From an uncultured Anaeromyxobacter sp. (GTDB lineage: Bacteria > Myxococcota > Myxococcia > Myxococcales > Anaeromyxobacteraceae), in the NCBI GenBank assembly GCA_903904005.1, contig CAIVAR010000170.1:1-64000 (forward strand): a stretch of 64,000 bases of DNA, read 5' to 3'. This document shows, in pieces, positions 17,692-27,103 of this stretch. The position numbers and the translations under genes are program-made. The stretch's first letter is position 1; each line of letters opens with the position of its first letter. The notes under the pieces were generated by a model, which was not told the origin of the DNA, searched no databases, and worked only from the letters and a program-made list of their open reading frames with translations.

Positions 17692-19443
17692 ATGCCCGAC
17701 AAGAAGACCGCCAGCTACGTCCAGTCCATCTGCATGGGGGAGATCGAGGAGGAGATCATCGTCCCCTTCCCCGAGATGGCCGAAGGGGAGAAGGAGACAC
17801 TCGGCCAGGTGCTCGCCTCGGTCCGCCAGCTGCTCGGCGGGCGGGAGAAGGAGTTCCGCGAGTGGGACACCAAGGCCGAGATGCCCGGCGCCTTCATCGA
17901 GGAGCTTCGCCAGTTCGGCCTCTTCGGGCTCGTCATCCCGGAGGCCCACGGCGGCATCGGCTTCGGCTCCACCGCCTACTCCCGCGTGCTCCAGGAGATC
18001 GCCAAGTTCGACGGCTCGGTGGCGCTCACCGTGGGCGCCCACAGCTCCATCGGCATGCGCGGCCTGCTCCTCTTCGGGACCGACGCGCAGAAGGCCCGCT
18101 GGATGCCGAAGCTCACCACCGGTGAACTCATCGCGGCCTTCTGCCTCACCGAGCCCGGCGCCGGGTCGGACGCCGCCGCCGTCCGCACCACGGCCCGCCG
18201 CGACGGCAACGACTGGATCCTGAACGGCGAGAAGATCTGGATCACCAACGGCGGCATGGCCGACTTCTTCACCGTCTTCGCGAAGACGCCCGACGTGCAG
18301 ACCGGCGGCAAGGCGGCCCTCACCGCCTTCGTCGTCACCCGCGACATGCCCGGCGTCTCCACCGGCCCCCACGAGGACAAGATGGGGATCCGGGCCAGCT
18401 CCACCACCACCGTCCGGATGGACGAGGTGCGGGTCCCGGGCGACCACGTGCTGGGCGGCGTCGGCCAGGGCTTCAAGGCCGCCATGAAGATCCTCAACTC
18501 CGGCCGCACCGGCCTGGGCGGCGGCGCGGTGGGCGGGATGAAGCGGCTCATCTCGCTGTCGGCGAAGCAGGCGGTCGAGCGGCAGCAGTTCGGCCGCCCC
18601 ATCTCCGAGTTCGGCATGATCAAGGAGAAGGTGGGCGTGATGGTGGTCGACGCCTACGCCTCCGAGTCGGTGGTGAGCATGGTGGCCGGGCTCATCGACC
18701 AGGGCTACGAGGACTACGCGGTGGAGGCGGCCATCTCCAAGGTCTTCGCCACCGAGGCCCTCTGGCGCACCTCCGACGAGGCCCTGCAGATCGCCGGCGG
18801 CAACGGCTACATGCGGGAGTTCCCCTACGAGAAGGCGATGCGCGACAGCCGCATCAACCGGATCTTCGAGGGGACGAACGAGATCCTGCGGCTCTTCATC
18901 GCGCTCTCCGCCATGAACGACGTGGGGCAGCAGCTGAAGGAGCTCGCCTCGGTGGTGAAGAGCGGCGTGGCCGATCCCATCAAGGGCTTCGGCGTGCTCT
19001 CCGGCTACGCGCGGAAGCGCGCCTCGCTGGCCACCGGGCTGGTGGGCGAGCGGCGCAGCTTCACCCTGCTCGTACCTGAGGTGAAGAAGGCGGCCACCGT
19101 GGTCGAGGAGGGCACCCGCGACGTCGCCCTGGCGGCCGACCGGATCCTGCGCAAGCACGGCGGCAAGGTGGTCGGCAAGCAGTTCGCCACCCACCGGCTG
19201 GCCGACATCCTCATCGACCTGTTCGTCCTCTCCACGGTGCTCTCGCGGGTCAACTCGGCCGTCGAGAACAAGGGAGCGGAGGGCGCCGCCCAGGAGCTCG
19301 CCATCCTCGAGATCTTCGCCGGCCGTGCCCGTCGCCGGATGCGCAGCAACCTGAACCGCATCGACGACAACGACGACGAGCTGGTGAAGCTGGTCGCCGA
19401 TCACGCCTTCGAGAAGGAAGGCTACAGCTGGGACACCATCTGA
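17692..19443 (+). CDS. Acyl-CoA dehydrogenase (VLCAD/ACAD9-like, long form)
   Basis: FAD enzyme for the first step of fatty-acid beta-oxidation. The 583-residue length, with a C-terminal helical extension of about 180 residues, matches the very-long-chain branch rather than the 380-residue soluble form. Signature 1 is FCLTEPGAGSDAAAVRT. The flavin-binding FEGTNEILRLFIAL segment contains the catalytic-base region, and GGNGYMREFPYEKAMRDSRI is signature 2. I chose ATG 17692 because AGGAGGGG lies just before it. It is transcribed alone after the upstream terminator, with a palindrome over its leader. No electron-transfer flavoprotein genes are adjacent. Confidence 0.93.
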   Translation: MPDKKTASYVQSICMGEIEEEIIVPFPEMAEGEKETLGQVLASVRQLLGGREKEFREWDTKAEMPGAFIEELRQFGLFGLVIPEAHGGIGFGSTAYSRVLQEIAKFDGSVALTVGAHSSIGMRGLLLFGTDAQKARWMPKLTTGELIAAFCLTEPGAGSDAAAVRTTARRDGNDWILNGEKIWITNGGMADFFTVFAKTPDVQTGGKAALTAFVVTRDMPGVSTGPHEDKMGIRASSTTTVRMDEVRVPGDHVLGGVGQGFKAAMKILNSGRTGLGGGAVGGMKRLISLSAKQAVERQQFGRPISEFGMIKEKVGVMVVDAYASESVVSMVAGLIDQGYEDYAVEAAISKVFATEALWRTSDEALQIAGGNGYMREFPYEKAMRDSRINRIFEGTNEILRLFIALSAMNDVGQQLKELASVVKSGVADPIKGFGVLSGYARKRASLATGLVGERRSFTLLVPEVKKAATVVEEGTRDVALAADRILRKHGGKVVGKQFATHRLADILIDLFVLSTVLSRVNSAVENKGAEGAAQELAILEIFAGRARRRMRSNLNRIDDNDDELVKLVADHAFEKEGYSWDTI

Positions 19444-19447
19444 CCCG

Positions 19448-19975
19448 CTAGCGTCCGGCGCAGAGGGTGGCGGCCCGCTCGAAGCGGACCCGGTCTCCCG
19501 GCGCCTCGAGCCCGACCTGGTCGATCACCTCGGTGCAGCCCTCGGCCGGCGCGTGGCGGGCCAGCGTCTCGGCGGCCACGCCCCGCAGGGTCGCGTCCGG
19601 ACCGCTGCGCAGCACCGGCGCCAGGGCGGCGCGCAGCCCCGCCGGGTCGAGCAGGTGGCCGAGCGTCCGCACCGCCGCCTGCCGTACGGTGGGCGGCGCG
19701 TCGGCCGCGTCGACGAGGGCCCGGGCGACCCGTTCCCCCTCGGCGGCGTCGGCCGCCCCGAGCGCGACCAGGGCCCGGGATCGCTTGGACGGCATGCGCT
19801 CCCCTGCGGTGGCGATCCCGGCCAGCACCGGCACCGCGGCCGGTCCGAGCCCCTTCCAGCGGGCCACGGGGATGCGGGTGTCGATGCTTCCGAGGAGGGT
19901 CTCCACCTGGTCGACCACCGTCGGGTCGGGCGGGGCGGCGAGGAGCAGGGCGGCGAGCGCGAGCGGGAGGGTCAT
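19448..19975 (-). CDS. HEAT-repeat-like exported protein
   Basis: A 175-residue protein starting at ATG 19975. A short leader (MTLPLALAALLLAAPPDP) suggests export. The rest consists of helical repeats (VARALVDAADAPPTVRQAAVRTLGHLLDPAGLRAALAPVL, ATLRGVAAETLARH) of the HEAT/PBS-lyase type used for protein contacts, with one Cys pair near the end (GCTEVI...TLCAGR). It follows the metzincin gene by 8 bp on the same strand. Function unknown. Confidence 0.65.
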   Translation of the reverse strand: MTLPLALAALLLAAPPDPTVVDQVETLLGSIDTRIPVARWKGLGPAAVPVLAGIATAGERMPSKRSRALVALGAADAAEGERVARALVDAADAPPTVRQAAVRTLGHLLDPAGLRAALAPVLRSGPDATLRGVAAETLARHAPAEGCTEVIDQVGLEAPGDRVRFERAATLCAGR

Positions 19976-19983
19976 GGCCGGGC

Positions 19984-21666
19984 TCACTGGACGAGGGGGT
20001 TGGCCCGGACGATGGCGGCCTGCTCGGCGGTGACGGTGGCGGCGGAGTAGAAGCCGAGCGCCCAGAACATGAGGTTGTCGCCCCCGCCGCAGACGCTGGC
20101 CGGAACCCTGAGCTGCTGCGTGCAGTCGGTGGTGCTCATCGCGTAGGTGCTCGCGGTGACGGGACCGGTCAGGCAGTTGACCCGCTGGCTCGACGGCGCG
20201 CAGGCCGAGCACAGGCAGGTGGGGGTGTCCTTCACCGGGTCGAAGAGGGTCCCGGGCCATTCGGTGTCGTGGTAGAGGCCGAGGAAGTGCCCCATCTCGT
20301 GGGCCACGATGTAGGCCGTCTCGTCGGCGCCGCAGGCCTGAGGATTCGGCGCGCCGGCACATACGGCGGTTCCCCGGCCCATGTTCAGGTCCTCCGCCGA
20401 GGCGAGCGCACCGCTCGCCACCGTTCCACCCACCGACGCCGGCCCCGGGATGGTCCCGTCGATCCCGAGCACCGTTCCGGGATCCGCCGAGGTGAATCCG
20501 CTCACCAGGAAGAGGCTCATCACGTTTCCCGGGGCGGCCAGGCGGAGGATGCTCGCCACGTCCCCGCAGGCGCTCGCGTCGTCTGCGTTCACGCCGCCGG
20601 CGTAGCGGGCCTTCACCAGCGGTGACGCATCGACGAAGGTCACCGCACCGAGCGAGAGCCCGGCCCGCGCGAGGTAGGTGGCGAGGGTCTGGCGCATCCG
20701 GACCACCGACGGGTCGACCTCCGCGGCGGCCGCGGTGAGCGCCTCGGTGACGATGACGAAGGTGAGGTCCACGGTGCCGGTGGCGGCGACCGGGCCCGGC
20801 TTCAGGAACGCCTGCAGGTCGTAGCGCCCCGGGGGGTAGGACGTGACGCCGTCCCCGACCACGCAGGTGGGGCTGCCGATGGCGCGGCACTCGGCGGCGA
20901 AGTCGTTCACGACCACCGACCAGGTGCCGGAGGGCACGCCGCCCTGGTCCTGGACGTGCTTCAGCATGTTGCTCGTGTTGGGGACGGTCATCGTCCCCGT
21001 CCAGGGCGCCGAGGCCCCGAAGTAGATGGCACCGATGCCGTCGGGGCCGCTCGCACCGCCCCAGTTGGCCGGGTCGTCCGGGGGCACGACCCGATCGTCG
21101 AAGTAGAGGGTCTCGCCCACCGTCACGGTGAGTGGAACGACGGTGTTGTCGATCCGGACGCCCTGGTAGGTGATGAAGCTGGCCGCGCGGGGCTCCGCCC
21201 CCTGGCTCAGGATGGTGACGCCTCCGGTTCCGGCCGGGACCTGGAAGGTGACGGTGGTGCCCACGGCGTGCGCGCCGAGCGGGATCGCCCGGGGCGCCGG
21301 CAGCGCGCTCGGCTGGGGGGTGGGCAGGGTGCAGGTCGCGACCACGTACACGGTCGCCGTGGCCGCCTGGGCCGGATCGGAGACCCGCGTCGCCGTCACG
21401 TGGTAGGTGCCGGAGGTGTCCGGCGCGGTGTAGAGCCCCCCGGACGTGATGCTGCCGCCGCGGATCCCCTCCTGCACCGACCAGTTCACGGTGGGCGCCG
21501 TCTCCCCCTCGATTCCGGCCGTGAACTGCTGCCGCTGCCCGGGCCCGACGACCGGCCCCGACGGGCTGACGGTGAGCACCGGGGCGGGGCTCGACGACCC
21601 CTTGGAACAGGCCACGGCCGTCGAGAGGGCGACCAGGGCGGCCAGCACCGGGATCCGGGGCGTCAT
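19984..21666 (-). CDS. Metzincin-type zinc metalloprotease lipoprotein
   Basis: A 560-residue lipoprotein: signal peptide with lipobox AVAC (residues about 17-20). An Ig-like domain (VLTVSPSGPVVGPGQRQQFTAG...GTYHVTATRVSD) spans about 28-110, followed by a beta-sandwich with Cys pairs. A peptidase domain then carries the full metzincin zinc site HEMGHFLGLYH (456-466) and a Met-turn candidate DNLMF near 531-535, the spacing seen in pappalysin-like enzymes. Several Cys around 485-500 would make disulfides. Expected to act at the cell surface on protein substrates. The start ATG at 21666 puts the signal peptide first. Confidence 0.85.
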   Translation of the reverse strand: MTPRIPVLAALVALSTAVACSKGSSSPAPVLTVSPSGPVVGPGQRQQFTAGIEGETAPTVNWSVQEGIRGGSITSGGLYTAPDTSGTYHVTATRVSDPAQAATATVYVVATCTLPTPQPSALPAPRAIPLGAHAVGTTVTFQVPAGTGGVTILSQGAEPRAASFITYQGVRIDNTVVPLTVTVGETLYFDDRVVPPDDPANWGGASGPDGIGAIYFGASAPWTGTMTVPNTSNMLKHVQDQGGVPSGTWSVVVNDFAAECRAIGSPTCVVGDGVTSYPPGRYDLQAFLKPGPVAATGTVDLTFVIVTEALTAAAAEVDPSVVRMRQTLATYLARAGLSLGAVTFVDASPLVKARYAGGVNADDASACGDVASILRLAAPGNVMSLFLVSGFTSADPGTVLGIDGTIPGPASVGGTVASGALASAEDLNMGRGTAVCAGAPNPQACGADETAYIVAHEMGHFLGLYHDTEWPGTLFDPVKDTPTCLCSACAPSSQRVNCLTGPVTASTYAMSTTDCTQQLRVPASVCGGGDNLMFWALGFYSAATVTAEQAAIVRANPLVQ

Positions 21667-21768
21667 GGCCTTTCTTCTAACCCGGGATGCGGCGACGTGT
21701 CGCAAGGGAACCATGGCGCGATTTCCGGCCTGGGGTGTAACACCAGCAGTCATGGAGGAATCCAATCG

Positions 21769-22695
21769 ATGAACATCGTCCACCGCACCGTCGCCCTCAC
21801 CGCAGCCGCGGCCCTCACCACCGTCGCCTCCCCGGCCCGGGCCTGCTCGGTCTGCGGGTGCGGCGACCCGCTCGTGGGGGTGGGCCAGGTGGCTGGCCCG
21901 GCCGGACAGTTCGGCCTCGAGCTCGACGGGCAGTACCTGTACCAGAAGGCGGGCGGCGAGGAGCCGGGCACCCTCGACATCCTGAACCAGTGGTCCCTGC
22001 TCTTCACGGCGTCGTACACGCCGGTCAAGAACCTGAACCTGGTCGTCACCCTCCCCTGGGTCTGGAAGGACATGCAGATGGAGATGGAGGACGGCACGCG
22101 CATGTCCTCGTCCAACCTGAACGGCTTCGGCGACATGCAGGTGGGGGCACGCTGGTTCTTCTGGGAGGACGTCGACCTCGGCAACCGCACGCGCCAGACC
22201 CTCTCGGTGTCGGCCTCGACCTTCATCCCCACCGGCAACAACTCGGCGGTGGACGCCGACGGGATCCGCGTCGACGAGCACGGCCAGATCGGGACCGGCG
22301 GCTGGGGCCCGAACGCCGGGCTCTTCTACCGGTTCCAGGGGGACCTCTGGAGCGCCTACGCCGGCGTCTGGGGGCTGTACCGGACGACGAACTCCTACGG
22401 GTACCGGTTCGGCGCCGCGGCCATGTGGACGGCGGTGGGGCAGGTCCAGCCGCTCGACTGGCTGGCGGTCGCGCTCGGGATCGACGGCCGCTACGCCGGC
22501 TACGACCAGCAGGACGGGGGGAACGTCGAGAACACGGGCGGCCTGGTCCTCGCCGCGGTCCCCGCGGTCTACGCCCGGATCTTCCCCGGCGGCTGGCTGC
22601 TCGCCAAGGCGCAGCTTCCCTTCGCGACCAGCCTGAACGGCATCCAGACCGTCGGGCCGGTGGTCACGGCCGGCCTTCGCTACGAGTTCGAGTGA
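21769..22695 (+). CDS. Outer-membrane beta-barrel protein with Cys-rich N-terminus
   Basis: A 308-residue protein. The signal peptide ends SPARA and the mature N-terminus is CSVCGCGDP, a CxxCxC cluster that could bind metal or a thiol partner. The rest is alternating amphipathic strands (WSLLFTASYTPVKNLNLVVTLPWVWKDMQ, QTLSVSASTFIPTGNN) ending in VTAGLRYEFE, typical of a barrel C-terminus; it resembles transporter-like barrels of the MetA-pathway phenol-degradation family. The start is placed by GGAGGA at 21754. It is divergent from the metalloprotease gene. A metal-transport role is only a guess. Confidence 0.68.
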   Translation: MNIVHRTVALTAAAALTTVASPARACSVCGCGDPLVGVGQVAGPAGQFGLELDGQYLYQKAGGEEPGTLDILNQWSLLFTASYTPVKNLNLVVTLPWVWKDMQMEMEDGTRMSSSNLNGFGDMQVGARWFFWEDVDLGNRTRQTLSVSASTFIPTGNNSAVDADGIRVDEHGQIGTGGWGPNAGLFYRFQGDLWSAYAGVWGLYRTTNSYGYRFGAAAMWTAVGQVQPLDWLAVALGIDGRYAGYDQQDGGNVENTGGLVLAAVPAVYARIFPGGWLLAKAQLPFATSLNGIQTVGPVVTAGLRYEFE

Positions 22696-23296
22696 GCGCG
22701 AGCTTCTTCGCGTCCTCCTCGACCGCGGCGATCACCGACGGCACCTGCGACTTGTTGGCCATGTTGACGATCCACCCGGCCACGCTCCCGCCCGGATCGG
22801 CGTCGATGCGGTAGGTGAAGCGGCTCTCCGCCGCGCCGGCCGGGGAGACCTCCCAGCCGCCGGTGTTGCGCTTCATGTGGATGGCCCCCTCGGGAGGGGC
22901 CCCGTGCTTCTCGTCGAGCGTCCAGCGGAGCTCGAAATCCCCGCCGTCGTCGACGTCGTCGACGGCGACCTCCATCCGGAAGGCGTAGTCCCGGGGGCTC
23001 ATGAGGGGCGGCTCGTACCGCTCGTAGACCCAGACCTTGCGACAACCCGGCAGGTCCTTGGCCCCCTCCTGGCAGCCCTCGGCATGGAGCACCTTGCGGC
23101 TGGCCAGGTAGGGGGAGATCCGCTCGTTCTCGAAGCCGCGGAGCAGCACCTGGCGCACGGCCCAGGCGGGGGCCTGGAACTTTCCTTCGGCCCGGAGCGC
23201 CACGAGGTCGCTGTCGGGCCGCTCCTGCCGGAAGAGCTTGCCCTGGGGGAAGGTCGAGACGAGCGTCCAGGCGGCGACTGCGAGGACGAGGCGCAT
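22664..23296 (-). CDS. START/SRPBCC-like lipid-binding domain protein
   Basis: A 210-residue exported protein with an N-terminal hydrophobic leader (MRLVLAVAAWTLVSTFPQG). The body follows the START-domain order: an early helix, KVWVYERYEPPLMSPRDYAFRMEV, FELRWTLDEKHG, and the C-terminal helix SVAGWIVNMANKSQVPSVIAAVEEDAKKLA that covers the lipid pocket. Members bind hydrophobic ligands. Its 3' end overlaps the convergent barrel gene by 32 bp. Ligand unknown. Confidence 0.72.
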   Translation of the reverse strand: MRLVLAVAAWTLVSTFPQGKLFRQERPDSDLVALRAEGKFQAPAWAVRQVLLRGFENERISPYLASRKVLHAEGCQEGAKDLPGCRKVWVYERYEPPLMSPRDYAFRMEVAVDDVDDGGDFELRWTLDEKHGAPPEGAIHMKRNTGGWEVSPAGAAESRFTYRIDADPGGSVAGWIVNMANKSQVPSVIAAVEEDAKKLALTRTRSEGRP

Positions 23297-23357
23297 GACA
23301 TCCTCTTAGTCGAAATTCGGAGGCCTTGCAGCGCCGGCCGCGCTAACTTGCCCTTCC

Positions 23358-24878
23358 GTGCCCACCTCCCGCAGCTCCTCCTCTCCCCGCGCCCTCCAGT
23401 CCCGGATCCTCGGCGCCATCGACGTGGGGACGAATGCCGTCCGGCTCGAGCTGGCGCGTCCACTCCCCGACGGCTCCTTCGATCTCGTCCACACCGAGAG
23501 GGACCCGGTCCGGCCCGGCGAGGGGGTCTTCAAGACGGGGCGGATCCCCCACGAGGTGGAGCTGCGGCTCCTCTCCACGCTGCGCCGGTACGCGGCGCTG
23601 GCCCGACGCCACCGGGCGATCGTCCGAGCCGTGGCCACGAGCGCCGTCCGCGAGGCCAAGAACGGCCCGGAGGTGGTGGCCAGGGTGCGCAAGGCCACCG
23701 GTCTCGAGCTCGAGGTCATCTCGGGCAAGGAGGAGGCCCGCCTCATCGCGCTGGGGGTCCTGCGGGGACAGCCGCCGCGCGCCCGGAACCTGGTGGTGGA
23801 CATCGGGGGCGGCTCCACCGAGATCGCGGTGGCGGTGGGAGACCACCCGCAGAGCCTGCACAGCGTGGCCATCGGCTCGGTCCGGCTCACCGAGACCTTC
23901 GACTCGATGGGCCGGGTTCAGCCGAAGCGGCTGGAGCTCATGCGCACCTTCGCGGCCGAGGCCTTCCAGCGCTCCCTGCCGCGCTTCGCCCATCCGCGCC
24001 GGGCGCTGGGCAGCTCGGGGACCATCGGCACCATCGTCGCCTACGCCGCGGAGGGCGGGCGCCGGGTGGCCACCCGCAAGCGCATCCGGCGCGCCGTCGA
24101 GGTGCTCGCCGCCATGGGGCTCGACGAGCGGCGCCGCATCTTCGACGCCCGACGGGGAGAGATCGTGGTCGCCGGAGCGGTGGTGCTCGAGGCGCTCATG
24201 GACCGGCTCGAGCTGGAGAGCATCACCTCGGTCGAGACCGGGCTGCGGCAGGGGCTGCTCGTCGACATGCTGGAGCGGCAGGGGCGGGACGCGCCCGACG
24301 CCAGCACCGGCGAGGCGGCCCGGGCGCTCGGGCGCCGGTTCGCCTTCGACGAGGCCCACGCCGACCAGGTGGCCCGGGTGGCGCTGACGCTCTTCGACGA
24401 CCTGGCCGGGGTCCACGCGCTCCCGGCCTCGGCGCGCCCGGTCCTGGAGGCGGCCGCGCTCCTGCACGACGTGGGAAGCGCCGTGAGCTACGCGAAGCAC
24501 CACAAGCACACCTTCTATCTGATCGCCAACGGCGACATCCCCGGCTTCTCCGACCGGGAGCGGCAGCAGGTCGCGCTGGTGGCCCGCTACCACCGGCGCA
24601 GCCCCCCGGACCGGGACCGGCCCGACCTGGCGCTGCTCGCCCCGGCCGACTTCCGGACGGTCCGCAAGCTCGCCACCCTGCTGCGGCTCGCCGACTCCTG
24701 CGACCGAAGCCACCACCAGCTGGTCCGGGGCGTCCGCGCCCGGATCGCCGCGGGCGCCGTCCACCTGTCCCTGCGGTCCCGGGGCCCGATCGACCTCGAG
24801 GTCTGGGATGCCGAGCGGGAAGGGGCCCTCTTCCGCCGGGTCTTCGGGCGCCGGCTGGAGCTGTCGGTCCGCCGGTAG
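23358..24878 (+). CDS. ppx: Ppx/GppA family exopolyphosphatase
   Basis: A 506-residue cytoplasmic enzyme of the actin-like ATPase fold that removes phosphate from polyphosphate or pppGpp. The N-terminal phosphate loop is GAIDVGTNAVRLEL (about 19-32), the second phosphate motif is VVDIGGGSTEIAV, and GSSGTIGTIVAY follows. The C-terminal third is an HD-type helical domain (LLHDVGSAVSYAKHHKHTFYLI...YHRR), as in full-length Ppx. The start is GTG 23358. It is divergent from the START-like gene. Whether polyphosphate or pppGpp is preferred cannot be told from sequence. Confidence 0.9.
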   Translation: MPTSRSSSSPRALQSRILGAIDVGTNAVRLELARPLPDGSFDLVHTERDPVRPGEGVFKTGRIPHEVELRLLSTLRRYAALARRHRAIVRAVATSAVREAKNGPEVVARVRKATGLELEVISGKEEARLIALGVLRGQPPRARNLVVDIGGGSTEIAVAVGDHPQSLHSVAIGSVRLTETFDSMGRVQPKRLELMRTFAAEAFQRSLPRFAHPRRALGSSGTIGTIVAYAAEGGRRVATRKRIRRAVEVLAAMGLDERRRIFDARRGEIVVAGAVVLEALMDRLELESITSVETGLRQGLLVDMLERQGRDAPDASTGEAARALGRRFAFDEAHADQVARVALTLFDDLAGVHALPASARPVLEAAALLHDVGSAVSYAKHHKHTFYLIANGDIPGFSDRERQQVALVARYHRRSPPDRDRPDLALLAPADFRTVRKLATLLRLADSCDRSHHQLVRGVRARIAAGAVHLSLRSRGPIDLEVWDAEREGALFRRVFGRRLELSVRR

Positions 24879-25015
24879 GGGTAACCCCCCGGAATCGTGG
24901 CGCTCACGCCCTTTTCTGGATAGACGACGCCCACGCACCTCCCCCCACCACGACGCACCGGCTGAAATAAGGTCGCGCCCCCCGCGTTGGGGCGTCGGTC
25001 CGCAACGGGAGCCCA

Positions 25016-25723
25016 ATGTTCGCCGATCGTCTCGCGCAGTCCCCGCTCTTCCACCCCACGACCCAGCTCCCCCGCGCCGCGGAGCAGCGCCAGTACCTGG
25101 TGCCGCTCCTGCTCGCCACCGCCGCCGCGCTGCTCTTCTCCATCATCGCCGTCCCCCGGATCGACTTCGAGCGGGCGGCCGCGGACGCGCTCGACCGCAG
25201 CGAGGGGGCCGCGCAGATGACTCCCCACGACCGGGAGGTGAAGCTGGAGCAGGCCCGCAAGGTCGCGGCGCTCGCGGGATACGCCGGCGCCGCCTTCGGA
25301 ACGGCCCTGTCGGCGCTCATCGCCGCGCTCGGCGTGTGGCTCGCCTTCCAGGTGGTGGGGACCAAGCCGGGGCTCCCCCAGACCTTCACGGTGATGTGCT
25401 GGGCGCTGTTGCCCGGGGCCATCGAGGCGGTCCTGAGCGTGCCGGCGCTGCTCCTGCGTGGCACCATCCAGCCCGAGCAGCTCGGGTCCCTCCTCCCCGC
25501 CAACCTGGGCGCGTTCCTCCCGGCCAGCGTGACCGGACCGCCGGCCCTGTTCCTCGGGGCGGTCGACCTCTTCTCCCTCTGGTCGATCTGGATCGTTGCC
25601 GCCGGCATGGCGGGGGTGGCGCGCGTCTCGACGCGGCGCGCCCTCGTCACCGTCACCGTCCTCTGGATCGCCTACGTGGCGGTCTTCCGCGTGGCGCTCC
25701 CCTCCCTGGGGGGCTCGAGGTAG
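25016..25723 (+). CDS. Yip1/DUF1282-like membrane protein
   Basis: A 235-residue integral membrane protein with about five helices. An N-terminal cytoplasmic segment (MFADRLAQSPLFHPTTQLPRAAEQRQYLVP) is followed by helices separated by short loops, including the family-like segment TFTVMCWALLPGAIEAVLSVPALLL. Yip1-type bacterial proteins have no fixed function. The TolC gene starts 2 bp after its stop, so it is the first gene of the exporter operon. A GC-rich hairpin (GCCCC/GGGGC) lies in its 5' leader at about 24977-25000. Confidence 0.72.
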   Translation: MFADRLAQSPLFHPTTQLPRAAEQRQYLVPLLLATAAALLFSIIAVPRIDFERAAADALDRSEGAAQMTPHDREVKLEQARKVAALAGYAGAAFGTALSALIAALGVWLAFQVVGTKPGLPQTFTVMCWALLPGAIEAVLSVPALLLRGTIQPEQLGSLLPANLGAFLPASVTGPPALFLGAVDLFSLWSIWIVAAGMAGVARVSTRRALVTVTVLWIAYVAVFRVALPSLGGSR

Positions 25724-25725
25724 AC

Positions 25726-27084
25726 ATGCACCCTCTCCTGCTCCTCCTGCCACTCGCCCTGGCCGCGGCCGAGGCCGCTCCCATCACCCTCGACGAGGCC
25801 CTCGCCGCCGCGGCGAGGTCCAACGTCGACCTCAAGATCGCCGGGACCGACCGGTCGCTCGTGGGCGTCGAGGAGTACGCGAGCTGGGCGGGCGTGCTTC
25901 CCCGGCTCGACCTGACCGCGAACTTCGGCAACGTCTACACGGCGCCGAGCGTCCAGAACATCACGACGGTCTACCTCACGCCCGATCCCAACCCCACCGT
26001 GGCCTACAGGTACGCGCTCGAGAACGTCCCGGCCAACGACGTCGAGGCCTACAGCCTGGGCCTCACCCTCAAGGTCCCCATCTTCGACGGCATGCGCAAC
26101 TGGGCCACCATCGCCCGGGCCAAGGCGCTCCTGCGCGCCGCCGACCAGACCTACGACGAGGCCTCGCTCAACGTGGCCTTCGACGTCACCCGGCGCTTCT
26201 ACGAGGTGGTTCGGGCCGAGCGGAGCCTCAAGGTGCTGCAGGAGGCGGTGCAGCGCAGCGAGATCCTGGTGCGCCGGACCGACGCCCTCTACGAGGCCGG
26301 CCGCGCCCCGCGCAGCGAGACCTGGGCCGCCCGGGTCACGCTGGGCAACGACCGGATCTCGGCCGAGCAGCAGGTCTCCCGCGTCAGCGACGCACGCGTG
26401 GCCCTCGCCATCGCCCTCGGTCGCGGCGCCGACACCGAGCTGAAGGTGGTCGCGCCGCAGAACCTCGACCGGGTCGCCTTCCAGGAGCCGCCCGCCCAGG
26501 ACGCCCTCGTCGACCTGGCCGTCCGCAAGCGCCCCCTGCTCAACGCCAGCGAGCAGAAGGTGCAGGCCGCGGTCCAGGAGATCCGCTCCGCGCAGGCCGG
26601 CTACTACCCCGTCGTCTCGGCCCAGGCCTCCTACAACCGCCAGGGGCCCTACATCGCCGGGACGCAGGGCGTCTACGGGGATCCCACCGGCCAGTACGTG
26701 GCCAACTTCGCCATCGTGGTGAACTGGAACCTCTTCGAGGGGCGGACCACCGCCGCCAACGTCCAGCGCGCCAACCTGAACGAGGAGCGGGCCAAGCTGG
26801 TGGCCGACCAGAACCTCCTGAACGTCACCGGCGAGATCGCCCGCTCGAGCGTCCTCTACCGGACCCTCTCCACCTCGGCGGTGCTCGCCGAGGAGAACTT
26901 CAAGTCGGCCCGCGAGAACCTGCAGCTCGCCGAGCGGCGCTACGACGCCGGCGCGGGCACCCAGGTCGAGGTCCGCGACGCGCTGCTCAACTTCACCCGG
27001 GCCGAGCTCACCCTGCTGACGACCCGCATCGACGCCATCATCGCCCGCGCCGACCTGAACCGCGCCGTGGGCGGCGCGCTGTAG
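25726..27084 (+). CDS. TolC family outer-membrane efflux protein
   Basis: A 452-residue protein with a signal peptide (MHPLLLLLPLALAAAEA) and the internal duplication typical of TolC: ITLDEALAAAARSNVDLKIA opens the family, long helices with heptads follow, and repeated strand segments (YSLGLTLKVPIFDGMRNW and FAIVVNWNLFEGRTT) mark the two barrel halves. Length is normal. It forms the outer-membrane duct for the MacA-like adaptor and ABC proteins encoded next, 19 bp downstream. Confidence 0.92.
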   Translation: MHPLLLLLPLALAAAEAAPITLDEALAAAARSNVDLKIAGTDRSLVGVEEYASWAGVLPRLDLTANFGNVYTAPSVQNITTVYLTPDPNPTVAYRYALENVPANDVEAYSLGLTLKVPIFDGMRNWATIARAKALLRAADQTYDEASLNVAFDVTRRFYEVVRAERSLKVLQEAVQRSEILVRRTDALYEAGRAPRSETWAARVTLGNDRISAEQQVSRVSDARVALAIALGRGADTELKVVAPQNLDRVAFQEPPAQDALVDLAVRKRPLLNASEQKVQAAVQEIRSAQAGYYPVVSAQASYNRQGPYIAGTQGVYGDPTGQYVANFAIVVNWNLFEGRTTAANVQRANLNEERAKLVADQNLLNVTGEIARSSVLYRTLSTSAVLAEENFKSARENLQLAERRYDAGAGTQVEVRDALLNFTRAELTLLTTRIDAIIARADLNRAVGGAL

Positions 27085-27103
27085 CCGAAAGGAAAGAAGC
27101 ACC